Source: Draconibacterium mangrovi (lineage in GTDB: Bacteria; Bacteroidota; Bacteroidia; Bacteroidales; Prolixibacteraceae). From it: a stretch of 64,000 nt of DNA. Both the position numbers and the translations under genes were made by a program. Below, piece by piece: positions 25,101 through 33,012 of this stretch. The number at the start of each line of letters is the position of its first letter. Position 1 is the stretch's first letter. The notes beneath the pieces are model-generated. The model saw only the letters and a list, made by a program, of their open reading frames with translations, was not told where the DNA came from and searched no databases. The stretch is from positions 243,466 through 307,465 of the forward strand of contig NZ_JAAAGB010000007.1 in assembly GCF_010586825.1 (NCBI RefSeq), written 5' to 3'.

Positions 25101-28053
25101 GTGCCAGCACATTTCCTATTTCATCAATACGTTGCTGTGCATACAATTCTTCGGGTTTTATTTCCAGTGCCGCACGGTATTCATTGCGTGATTCTTCGTA
25201 ATTCTCAGCGGCAAACAGTTCGTCAGCACGGGCAATGGCATCGTTGTAGTTTTTATCCTTTTCGGCCTGGATGGCTGCTAATCGGGCTGCTTCAGCTTCC
25301 GCTTCTTCCCTTGCAATACGTTCTCTTGTAGTTACAATCGAATCGATTTTAACCAACTGTTCATCCGGGTAAGTTTCGTCTGCTTTGGCTTGTTTAGCCG
25401 TATTGTAGGCTGCAATGGCTGCTTCCCAACTTTCGTTACGGAATTCGCGGTCAGCCTCGGTAACGGCATCTTCATAGGCCTTTTGAGCAGCTGAAAGTTG
25501 TGACAGGACGTTTCCAATCTCATCGATACGCTGTTGCGCGTAAGTCTCTTCCGGTTTTATGTCCAGTGCGGCGCGATACTCGTTGCGTGATTCTTCATAA
25601 TTCTTAGCCGTAAACAGTTCGTCAGCACGGGCAATGGCGTCGTTGTAGTTTTTATCCTTCTCGGCCTGGATAGCTGCCAATCGGGCCACTTCAGCTTCAG
25701 CCTCTTCTCTTGCAATACGTTCTCTGGTGCTTACAATCGAATCGATTTTGGCCAGCTGTTCATCGGGGTAAGTTTCGTCTGCCTTGGCTTGTTTTGCTGT
25801 ATTGTAAGCTGCAATTGCTGCATCCCAACTTTCACCACGGAATTCGCGGTCGGCTTCGGCAACTGCATCTTCATAGGCTTTTTGAGCTGCTGAAAGTTGT
25901 GACAGGACGTTTCCAATCTCATCGATACGCTGTTGCGCATACGATTCTTCCGGTTTTATGTCCAGTGCGGCGCGATACTCGTTGCGTGATTCTTCGTAAT
26001 TCTCAGCTGCAAACAGTTCGTCAGCACGGGCAATGGCATCGTTGTAGTTTTTATCCTTCTCGGCCTGGATAGCTGCCAAACGGGCTGCTTCGGCTTCAGC
26101 TGCCGCTAGAGCAAGACGTTGCTGTTCGGCAATCAAACCATCAATTTTATCCATCATCTCAGGAGGATAAGTTTCTTCCGGTTTAAGCTGAGCAGCTTCT
26201 GCAAATGTTGATTTCGCATTGGTGTAATCTTCCCGTGCAAACAACCGATCTCCCTCTGCAATCAAATCTTTGTATTGTCTGTCCAAACGGGCTACATCTG
26301 CTAATGTCGAAGCAATTTCATCCAGTTTATCCTTTGGATATTGCTCCTGTGGTTTTATTCGCAGTGCTTCGGTGTATTTGCCCCTGGCATCTTCGTAATT
26401 TTTCAGTGCCAGCATATTATCAGCCTGTTCAATTACCTGTGCATACTGCTCGTCAACTCCCTGCTGAGCTATTAGTCGTGCAATTTCAGCAATTCGCTCC
26501 TGCACATGTTTGTCGCCGGCTTTTAATTCATTTGCTTTCTCGTAAAGCGATTTGGCGGTAGCATAACTTTGTGCATCAAACTGTTTATCGGCCTGACTTA
26601 CAAACTCATTAAAGCTGTTTAGTGCATAGAGAATCTCGCTGATCTCCTCTACCCGCTTTTTTGTTCTTGGCTCATCAGGAACCAATTCCAGTGCCTGCTC
26701 GTAGTTCGACAAAGCTTCGGGATAATCTTCCTTTTTGTACGCTTTATCGGCAGCTGCAATAAATTTATCAAACTCCATCCTGTCAAGGATGCGCTTCATT
26801 TCCTTTTTAGAGTCCTCAATGCGGCGTGTAGCCTTTATGTCGCCGGGTTTATAAGACAATGCATTCTCGAACGAAGTAAGTGCCCGATCGAAAAACTGCT
26901 TGGAAAACATACGCTCACCTTCCGACATGGCATCATCATAACTTTTCTGGTCTTCCTGATTTTTGAGCTGTTCGGTAAGCAAACCATTTATTTCAGCAAT
27001 TTTTGTTTTCGGGTATTGTTCGTTGGGCCTGATCTCAAGCGCCTTGTTAAAAAGGCCTAGCGCTTCGTTAAATAATAGCTCGTCAATCGCCTTGTCGCCT
27101 TGCTCAACCAGGTTTTGATAGTTTCCCGCAAGTCGTTGTTGTTCCTGCAATGCAGCAAGCTTTTTCAACTGATCGTTAACATATTGGTCAAAAGGTTTTA
27201 TGGAAAGCGCCCTGTTGTATGAATTTTTTGCTTCGGGTAATTGACGATTCGCAAGGTGCAAATCGCCTTCCCGAACCAACTTATTGAAGCGGGCAAGTTT
27301 TGCTGCATCCAAATCTTCGGCGGCCATAATCAATCCCAAAAGGTCGTTAATTTCGGCAATCCGGTCTTTCGGAAACTGCTCACCGGGGAATATTTTACTG
27401 GCAGCTTTATATCCATCCAGCGCTTCCAGAAACTCTTCGTTGCTGTATTCTTTTCCGGCCTGTTCCAGCAATTCATTATATTCCTTTCGAAGTTCCGCCA
27501 GTTCGGCACGGGTTAAACGCGCCATAAAATCAGCATTCTCATCAATCTGTTGCGCCTGTGCGATTGCCTGGTTAATCAGGCGTTCAATCTGCGCATCGTT
27601 GTAATACAGTTCCTTTACAAAATTATCAACGCCTGGGCTGTAAAATATTTTCAGAATAGTATTCTCCGCAAACGAATTATCGATTCCGGGAATTTCAGTA
27701 AACAAATTAATATTTACCGGAAATGGAGGAAATTTAGGATCGGCATTCAGCACATCGCGTGGAACAGCAGTTTCAACCACAATCTTCTGGCTAAAATTTC
27801 CTTCGTTCTCAAAAATCAGTTCCCATTTGTGGTTCCAGTTCAGTTCTACATTGTATCTTCCATCGGCCCCAATACCGTAATTATCCAGTCGTCTCCCATC
27901 GCGGTACATTTGTATAATCGCTCCTTCCGAAGATCCTTCCTGAACGGTAACCGTACCTTCAACAGCCAAACCGTTGGCACGCTGAGCCATTGACCGGCCA
28001 ACACAAAAAACAAAAATTAAAATGGTAATTATAGATGTAAAACCCTGCTTCAT
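22114..28053 (-). CDS. Giant secreted TPR-like repeat protein (1979 residues)
   Basis: It begins with a signal peptide (MKQGFTSIITILIFVFCVGRSMA). Residues about 24-120 are a beta-rich domain with VEGTVTVQEGSSEGAIIQMY, like small transthyretin/carboxypeptidase-regulatory folds. The rest is built of about 66-residue helical units of the form AxxLFxxxNYxxSRNEYxxALxIKPEExYPQQRIDEI. Seven consecutive 133-residue double units occupy bases 23284-26076, flanked by more divergent single units. Their linkers (E-A-E-A-A-R-L-A-A-I-Q-A-E-K-D-K) are Ala/Glu-rich and probably coiled. There is no enzyme motif. An elongated periplasmic or surface scaffold is an inference. It is monocistronic. Confidence 0.82.
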   Translation of the reverse strand: MKQGFTSIITILIFVFCVGRSMAQRANGLAVEGTVTVQEGSSEGAIIQMYRDGRRLDNYGIGADGRYNVELNWNHKWELIFENEGNFSQKIVVETAVPRDVLNADPKFPPFPVNINLFTEIPGIDNSFAENTILKIFYSPGVDNFVKELYYNDAQIERLINQAIAQAQQIDENADFMARLTRAELAELRKEYNELLEQAGKEYSNEEFLEALDGYKAASKIFPGEQFPKDRIAEINDLLGLIMAAEDLDAAKLARFNKLVREGDLHLANRQLPEAKNSYNRALSIKPFDQYVNDQLKKLAALQEQQRLAGNYQNLVEQGDKAIDELLFNEALGLFNKALEIRPNEQYPKTKIAEINGLLTEQLKNQEDQKSYDDAMSEGERMFSKQFFDRALTSFENALSYKPGDIKATRRIEDSKKEMKRILDRMEFDKFIAAADKAYKKEDYPEALSNYEQALELVPDEPRTKKRVEEISEILYALNSFNEFVSQADKQFDAQSYATAKSLYEKANELKAGDKHVQERIAEIARLIAQQGVDEQYAQVIEQADNMLALKNYEDARGKYTEALRIKPQEQYPKDKLDEIASTLADVARLDRQYKDLIAEGDRLFAREDYTNAKSTFAEAAQLKPEETYPPEMMDKIDGLIAEQQRLALAAAEAEAARLAAIQAEKDKNYNDAIARADELFAAENYEESRNEYRAALDIKPEESYAQQRIDEIGNVLSQLSAAQKAYEDAVAEADREFRGESWDAAIAAYNTAKQAKADETYPDEQLAKIDSIVSTRERIAREEAEAEVARLAAIQAEKDKNYNDAIARADELFTAKNYEESRNEYRAALDIKPEETYAQQRIDEIGNVLSQLSAAQKAYEDAVTEADREFRNESWEAAIAAYNTAKQAKADETYPDEQLVKIDSIVTTRERIAREEAEAEAARLAAIQAEKDKNYNDAIARADELFAAENYEESRNEYRAALEIKPEELYAQQRIDEIGNVLAQLSAAQKAYEDAVAEGDREFRREGWDAAIAAYNNAKQAKTDEVYPDEQLAKIDSIITTRERLAQEAAEAEAARLAAIQAERDKNYNETIARADELFTAENYENSRNEYRAALEIKPEETYPQQRVDEIGNLLAQLSAAQKAYEDAVAEGDREFNREGWDAAIAAYNTAKQAKADETYPDEQLAKIDSIVTTRERLAQEAAEAEAARLAAIQAEKDKNYNEAIARADELFTDENYENSRNEYRAALDIKPEETYPQQRIDELGNLLAQLSAAQKAYEDAIAEGDREYNREGWDAAIAAYNNAKQAKTDEVYPDEQLAKIDSIITTRERLAQEAAEAEAARLAAIQAERDKNYNETIARADELFTAENYENSRNEYRAALEIKPEETYPQQRVDEIGNLLAQLSAAQKAYEDAVAEGDREFNREGWDAAIAAYNTAKQAKADETYPDEQLAKIDSIVTTRERLAQEAAEAEAARLAAIQAEKDKNYNEAIARADELFTDENYENSRNEYRAALDIKPEETYPQQRIDELGNLLAQLSAAQKAYEDAIAEGDREYNREGWDAAIAAYNTAKQAKADEVYPDEQLAKIDSIVTTRERIAREEAEAEAARLAALQAEKDKNYADAIARADELFKAENYANSRNEYRTALDIKPEESYPQQQIDEIDRILRELAAAKAAQEELDRKYASLIMQADRFFSASSYTASKENYTEASTLKPEESYPKEKIAEIDGILAQRAIDEKYRSVIVVADGHFRTQTYDDARLQYEIALGVKPDEEYPKEQIRKIDEIRENERQRIAQEQANAEDLARRKEQISQLEEELDEQRILEESGLNALYDEIIKKADGSFEIEQYNVSRAWYYKAQDLKPEEAYPPQRIAEINRILGDMMLSERDREYQRFIDLGDENFRNNELAVARGWYNQALSQKDGEAYPREQLREIERRIAERVAGQSQQQFENYKTTANTAFESGNYNVARFYYRKALELRSDDAEVKAKLQEIESLQ
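23284..26076 (-). repeat. Seven tandem 399-bp (133-codon) in-frame repeats inside the giant gene
   Basis: The units start at 26076 and recur every 399 bp down to 23284, each beginning AAIQAE(K/R)DKNYN. Units 1-3 differ from one another by several residues, whereas units 4-5 are repeated almost exactly as units 6-7. An eighth, diverging half-unit (AALQAEKDKNYADA) follows. The periodic antisense open frames in this region are by-products of the repeats. Confidence 0.9.
23434..25039. repeat. Perfect 798-bp tandem duplication
   Basis: Bases 23434-24241 read identically to 24232-25039 by eye, a shift of 798 bp, which is two 399-bp units. The identity breaks at 23433 (a versus g in the other copy) on one side and after 24241/25039 (GTTG versus CGGA) on the other. 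It keeps frame and adds 266 residues, so it looks like a recent unequal recombination. Confidence 0.85.
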
Positions 28054-28236
28054 ATCAATTTGTTAATTAACAAAGAACGAAAATAAAAACAAATAATTAT
28101 CCACTAAATAAAATGTAGTTTGTTTTTCTTTCAGGGCTTGTTTTTTACAAAATGCACGAATTGAGCTCAATTTTATTACATTTTTCAACTATAATATGTT
28201 ATTTTGGCGCTTCATTTATTTATCCGCTACTTTAAA

Positions 28237-29700
28237 ATGACAACAAAACGCGAAGCATCACTTTTTCTGGCATTGTTGCCCATTCTTATTTTAATTGGTC
28301 TGTTAACACTTAACGTATTACTTTTTGACGATACTTTATCTGGTGCCAACCAGGTTGCGTTGATGCTGGCAGCTGCTATTGCCGGCGTTGTTGCTCATCG
28401 TTTGGGTTTTAGCTGGGACAGAATCAGCAGTAAAATCGTTTCGACAATCGGTTCGGCGATGCCTTCCATTTTAATTCTTCTGTTGATCGGTTCGCTTGCA
28501 GGAACATGGCTGATAAGCGGTGTTGTTCCGGCAATGATTTATTATGGGTTAGATATTATCAGCCCGAAAATGTTTTTGTTTACGGCAGTTGTGGTTAGTG
28601 CCATAGTTAGTGTGGCTACCGGAAGTTCGTGGTCGACCATTGCCACCATCGGAATTGCGCTGCTGGGTATAGGGAAAGCCATCGGAATTGACGAAGCTAT
28701 TGTTGCCGGAGCGATTATCAGTGGTGCTTATTTTGGCGATAAAATGAGCCCCTTGAGCGACACCACGAATCTTGCACCTGCAATGGCCGGTACCGATTTG
28801 TTTACCCACATAAAGTACATGACATTAACCACGGTACCAACCATGACAATCACCCTGGTTATTTTCCTGATAATGGGTTTTAACTACGATTTTTCACATG
28901 CAACTATAAATGTTCAGGATGTAAAACTGGCCATCGACGCTACTTTTAATACCAGCCCGCTATTATTTCTGGTTCCGGTAATTCTGATTACCGTAATCAT
29001 ATTAAAAGTACCGCCACTACCATCCTTATTAATCGGAACTTTATTGGGCGGTTTGTTTGCCATCATTTTTCAACCCGATATTATAAATACTGTTGCAGGT
29101 AACGTAAACAACTACGGAACCGCGTCGTATTATTCGGTTATGCAGGCTATGTTTGGCGATGTTAGCTTAACCACTTCGAATGCCAATGTAAACGAATTGC
29201 TGAGCACTTCGGGAATGCGCGGAATGCTCGACACCGTTTGGCTGATACTTTCGGCAATGGTTTTTGGCGGCGTAATGGAATCGGCAGGTTTATTGAAACG
29301 AATTACACAACCCATTATAAAATATGCCAAAAGCACTGGAAGTCTGGTGGCATCAACCGTTGGAACATGTATCTTTTTCAATACCACGGCTTCCGACCAG
29401 TATATTGCATTGGTAGTGCCCGGAAGGATGTACCGAAAAGCCTACGAGGACAAAGGTTTAAAGCCCGAGCTACTGAGTCGTACGCTTGAGGACAGCGGGA
29501 CAATTACTTCGGTGCTTATCCCTTGGAATACCTGTGGTGCAACACAATCAAGGGTGCTTGGTGTTGATACGTGGTCGTATGCTCCTTATGCATTTTTTAA
29601 TATTATCAGCCCGATAATGACCATACTTTTTGCTTATCTGAATATTAAGATCAGGCGATTTGCAAAAGGTGAAAAACCTTCGAAAGTAAAAGAAGATTAA
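28237..29700 (+). CDS. nhaC: NhaC-family Na+/H+ antiporter
   Basis: The start at ATG 28237 is chosen over an upstream TTG because it begins MTTKREASLFLALLPILILI with the expected first helix; the protein is 487 residues with about 11-12 transmembrane helices. The family signature is GAIISGAYFGDKMSPLSDTT near residue 165-185, followed by NLAPAMAGTDLFTHIKY, and a second conserved block is LIPWNTCGATQSRVLGVDTW near the C-terminus. It exchanges Na+ for H+ across the inner membrane. It fits a cell that also uses Na+-pumping decarboxylase (window start). It stands alone. Confidence 0.9.
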   Translation: MTTKREASLFLALLPILILIGLLTLNVLLFDDTLSGANQVALMLAAAIAGVVAHRLGFSWDRISSKIVSTIGSAMPSILILLLIGSLAGTWLISGVVPAMIYYGLDIISPKMFLFTAVVVSAIVSVATGSSWSTIATIGIALLGIGKAIGIDEAIVAGAIISGAYFGDKMSPLSDTTNLAPAMAGTDLFTHIKYMTLTTVPTMTITLVIFLIMGFNYDFSHATINVQDVKLAIDATFNTSPLLFLVPVILITVIILKVPPLPSLLIGTLLGGLFAIIFQPDIINTVAGNVNNYGTASYYSVMQAMFGDVSLTTSNANVNELLSTSGMRGMLDTVWLILSAMVFGGVMESAGLLKRITQPIIKYAKSTGSLVASTVGTCIFFNTTASDQYIALVVPGRMYRKAYEDKGLKPELLSRTLEDSGTITSVLIPWNTCGATQSRVLGVDTWSYAPYAFFNIISPIMTILFAYLNIKIRRFAKGEKPSKVKED

Positions 29701-29727
29701 AAACAAAATTACCTTTATAGAAGTATA

Positions 29728-29762
29728 AAAAAACGCAGCGTATATCCTACACTGCGTTTTTT
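29728..29762. terminator. Bidirectional rho-independent terminator
   Basis: AAAAAACGCAG (29728-29738) pairs with CTGCGTTTTTT (29752-29762), with a small inner stem. It separates the convergent nhaC and Gfo/Idh/MocA genes. Confidence 0.8.
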
Positions 29763-29779
29763 ATATTCACAATTCACAA

Positions 29780-31186
29780 TTAAACTAATCGTTTTGCGCG
29801 CGGTTGCAAGGTAGTTAAACTACCAACTTTCACAGGCATTCCCGATTCGATACTATTTCGGGCGGCTGTACCGATCAGAATTGACATGGCTCCGTCGCGT
29901 GTTCCGGCCAAATGTTGAAACTCGTCCTCAGCATCTGGTGTTCTGAATATGTGATCGTGCAATCGTTCATCTCCTCCACCGTGGCCACCCCGGCTGTAAC
30001 CCACATTAATAATTTCCTGCTCGCCCCATAACTTATGCAGAATTATTGGCTTGTTAATCTGGTCCTGACTTCCGCTCTGATCCATTTCTGCCCGGTGCAT
30101 ATCTTCCTGCGATATTTGCACATCTTCCAGGTATGGCACATCCAAAAATGCTTCAATACGGCCTTCGGTGCCGTTAAAAGCTACGCGCCAGCCTTCCCAT
30201 GGAGAATAGGTCGTAAGCATGTAATTCAAGTACACATTATTGGCGTATTTTACATTCACGTTCATTTTATCGTAAATGTTTATCTCGGGCCTGAACAAAC
30301 AATTGTCGCGAATATAACCATCGTGTTGTTCGTGTTTAACATACAGGTTATAGTCTGTTTGGCTTTTGGTGATGTCCCAAAAGAAAGCACAACTATCTTT
30401 TTCATTGCACGAGCGGCAGTTTACGCCACTTTTATCGCGTCGGTTGCCGTAAAACTCCAGATCGCCTTTCGCATAAACTTCATCCGGATCGGAGTCGATC
30501 CACCAGTTCAGCAGGTCGAAATGGTGTGTGGCTTTGTGAATCAGTAAGGTTCCGCTCCACTCGCGCTGGCCGTGCCAACGACGGAAATACGAAGCACCGT
30601 GACTGGTATTCAACATCCACGAAAAATCAACCGAAACCAGTTTGCCTATTGTATTGTTCATCAGCAATTCCTTAATCTTGGTATTGTAAGGGCTCCAGCG
30701 ATAGTTGAATCCAACAATCACTTTACGTTTGTATCTTCGCTCGGCATCCAATATTTCCTGACACTTATCTTCGTCGGTGGTCATTGGTTTTTCAGTAAGC
30801 ACATCTACCCCATTTCCCAACGCTTTTATAATATACTGATGATGTGTGGCATCGGGCGTTGTAACAATGATTAAATCGGGCGATTGCTCTTCAATCATGT
30901 CATCAAACTCGGTGTAAGTTTTGCAATCCTTGCCGACTCCGATATAATCAGCGGCATATTTTACCCGGCCGAGATTAATATCTACCAGCGCCACAAATTC
31001 AAGGATATCGCCGTATTCGTCAACCAATCGTTTTCCCCAAAAACTGTTTCCACGGATTCCGGTGCCCACTAAAACCAGTTTTAATTTTTCGCCTTCGGAA
31101 AGCACAGCGGCTTTTAAAGGATTGGAGACTACGGCACCTGCCGTAATGGTGCCAATGGTGGCCAGAAAGTTTCGTCTGTTTTGCAT
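29780..31186 (-). CDS. Gfo/Idh/MocA-family oxidoreductase with Tat-like signal
   Basis: A 468-residue protein. The N-terminus NRRNFLATIGTITAGAVVS is a Tat-type signal with a twin-Arg start, as in many Bacteroidota Gfo/Idh/MocA proteins that act in the periplasm on sugars. The Rossmann part follows: LVLVGTGIRGNSFWG, then TPDATHHQYI and the EKP motif in LTEKPMTTDEDK. The C-terminal alpha/beta domain includes HKATHHFDLLNWW, with the catalytic His. A Cys-containing insert (CRSCNEKDSCAFF) is present. NAD(P)-dependent sugar dehydrogenase or glycosidase-like chemistry is possible. It is downstream of, but separated by a terminator from, the SusC/D locus. Confidence 0.85.
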   Translation of the reverse strand: MQNRRNFLATIGTITAGAVVSNPLKAAVLSEGEKLKLVLVGTGIRGNSFWGKRLVDEYGDILEFVALVDINLGRVKYAADYIGVGKDCKTYTEFDDMIEEQSPDLIIVTTPDATHHQYIIKALGNGVDVLTEKPMTTDEDKCQEILDAERRYKRKVIVGFNYRWSPYNTKIKELLMNNTIGKLVSVDFSWMLNTSHGASYFRRWHGQREWSGTLLIHKATHHFDLLNWWIDSDPDEVYAKGDLEFYGNRRDKSGVNCRSCNEKDSCAFFWDITKSQTDYNLYVKHEQHDGYIRDNCLFRPEINIYDKMNVNVKYANNVYLNYMLTTYSPWEGWRVAFNGTEGRIEAFLDVPYLEDVQISQEDMHRAEMDQSGSQDQINKPIILHKLWGEQEIINVGYSRGGHGGGDERLHDHIFRTPDAEDEFQHLAGTRDGAMSILIGTAARNSIESGMPVKVGSLTTLQPRAKRLV

Positions 31187-31255
31187 GAGTATAAGTTTAG
31201 AATAAATAGCAATTGATTTAGGCCAATAAACTTAAAATAATTTGTGTGTTCTTCC

Positions 31256-31284
31256 AAAAAAAGAGGCCACCCAAAGGCAGCCTC
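31256..31284 (-). terminator. Terminator of the SusC/SusD transcript
   Basis: On the minus strand GAGGCTGCC pairs with GGTGGCCTC (two G-U pairs) around a TTTG-like loop at 31263-31284, followed by T7 at 31262-31256. It is about 35 bp after the susD-like stop codon. Confidence 0.75.
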
Positions 31285-31317
31285 TCCATTCATAAACTAA
31301 TCACCAGACTATCAGGT

Positions 31318-32994
31318 TTAGTTGTAACCTGGATTTTGTTCTAATGCGTTATTACCCGAAAGTGCATTCTGAGGCACGGGGAAACGACGTAAATGCTGCG
31401 AATCTGATGCTTCATGATCCCACCATTCGTCATTTACAAATTTATTCCAGCGAATTAAATCAGTACGACGGCGGCCTTCGCCAAGAAATTCAACACCCCA
31501 TTCGTCAAGCATTCTGTATTCGTCCAAATTTGCGGCTGTAACAGGATTTGGATCATTTCCATCTTCAAAGTTACGTTCGCGAACGTCATTGATTAAATCA
31601 GCTGCTGTCTGCTTTTCTCCTGCACGGAGTTTGCATTCAGCCAGCATGTAATAAACTTCAGCCAAACGAATGATTACATTATCAGCGCCCCAGCGCAACG
31701 ATTCATCAGCCAGGTTTGGCATTGGAGCTTTTACCAGACGAACTCCGGTATTCTCTTCACCGTCAGCCATAGTTGACGGCAAGGATGCGATATCAGGATA
31801 TTCGTCGCCCACCTTTTTGAAAGTGGCCACCATATCAACAAACGAAATCACTTCATTTTTGTATTCCTGTGTTCCGTAAGAAGTTCCGTATGGGCTGATT
31901 TGATCGCCAACCAGGAACATTCCTTCGTATTTACCTCCACCTTTATACAAATAAGGTTTTTTACGCAAATCGCCATCATCGAATTTTTCGTAAGGATTAC
32001 CCAACTTGAATTCGGTATAAATTTCGCCGGTTGGCTTACGCGATGGTTGCAGGTGATGTCCGTTCCAGGCTCCGCCATCCAATCCAAAATATTTGTATGT
32101 TTCGTAATGGTAGAAACGGTTCCACATCCAATCGTACTGAAGTTTGTTAAACTCCGATGGAGCCGACCAAATTACCTCAGGCGATACATTATTATAGAAG
32201 CCAAGAGGCCCAAACCATGTTGGATCAAGCTCGTAATCGCCATAATCACCATCGATAATTCCTTGGCAAATTGTTGCGCACTCTGAAAAGCGGCTTTCAC
32301 CAATATACGATTCAGCATTAAAATACAACTGAGCCAACATAGCAGCAGCAGCTCCCTGACGAAGGGCACCTTCTTCTTTCTCGCCCGACACTTTTTTAGG
32401 CAATTTTGGAATTGCCGCCAAAAGTAAGGTTTCAATATGATCAAAAGTTTCCTTATCAGAACTTCTCGGAATATTTTCTCCTTCGTTTGAAGTAAAAATT
32501 GGAAGTCCACCAAAATAATCAAGGCCACGTAAGTAGAAATATGCAATAAGTGTTTGTAACTGCATCACGTGCGACGCTTTATCTTCCTCTGTTAAACCAA
32601 CAGTGCTGTAGTCGAGTTTTTCAAGGTCTTGTTTCGAATCCAATGCAAGGGCAACTCCCATAAGCGTACCGCGCCAGGTTCCCCAAATCCAACCATCATT
32701 AACCGTCCATTCGTGGTAGTGATAGCGGTAGTTTTCACCTCCGTTATACCAGTGAGGACCTTTCGTTGTTATTGCAAACTGGTCAGCAGTCATTTCCTGC
32801 AGCTGCCATCTGTCTTCCTGAACATACCAGCGGGCATGGGTAAAAGAACGGTACAAAGCGGCTTTTACATCCTGCTCTGTTTTAAAGAATGTTTCCGGAA
32901 CAACTGCCGAGTACCAAACCTCTTCCAAATCGGTACAAGCAACACCGGAAAACAATAATATGATGAGTAGTAAACTATATGATTTAATTTTCAT
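31318..32994 (-). CDS. SusD/RagB-family outer-membrane lipoprotein
   Basis: A 558-residue lipoprotein: signal peptide with lipobox SGVAC, lipidated Cys20, followed by TDLEEVW. The helical TPR-like core and the C-terminal region, LRAGEKQTAADLINDVRER and EYRMLDEWGVEFLGEGRRRTDLIRW, are typical of SusD/RagB. It forms the extracellular lid of the SusC transporter and binds glycan or another nutrient. It begins 18 bp after the SusC-like stop, so the two are one transcript. The ligand is not known; no glycoside hydrolase is linked in this window. Confidence 0.92.
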   Translation of the reverse strand: MKIKSYSLLLIILLFSGVACTDLEEVWYSAVVPETFFKTEQDVKAALYRSFTHARWYVQEDRWQLQEMTADQFAITTKGPHWYNGGENYRYHYHEWTVNDGWIWGTWRGTLMGVALALDSKQDLEKLDYSTVGLTEEDKASHVMQLQTLIAYFYLRGLDYFGGLPIFTSNEGENIPRSSDKETFDHIETLLLAAIPKLPKKVSGEKEEGALRQGAAAAMLAQLYFNAESYIGESRFSECATICQGIIDGDYGDYELDPTWFGPLGFYNNVSPEVIWSAPSEFNKLQYDWMWNRFYHYETYKYFGLDGGAWNGHHLQPSRKPTGEIYTEFKLGNPYEKFDDGDLRKKPYLYKGGGKYEGMFLVGDQISPYGTSYGTQEYKNEVISFVDMVATFKKVGDEYPDIASLPSTMADGEENTGVRLVKAPMPNLADESLRWGADNVIIRLAEVYYMLAECKLRAGEKQTAADLINDVRERNFEDGNDPNPVTAANLDEYRMLDEWGVEFLGEGRRRTDLIRWNKFVNDEWWDHEASDSQHLRRFPVPQNALSGNNALEQNPGYN

Positions 32995-33012
32995 AACAAT
33001 TTAATTTAAAGG

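Noticed and set aside
23134..25331. Series of plus-strand frames repeating every 399 or 798 bp
   Set aside because: They mirror the tandem repeats of the minus-strand giant gene; there is no independent support for coding.
23284..26076. CRISPR-like regular spacing
   Set aside because: The period is 399 bp, the units are coding and in frame, and there are no short repeats with unique spacers or cas genes.
30035..30547. 170-codon plus-strand frame opposite the Gfo/Idh/MocA gene
   Set aside because: Antisense shadow with no recognisable domain, while the minus-strand frame has full family motifs.
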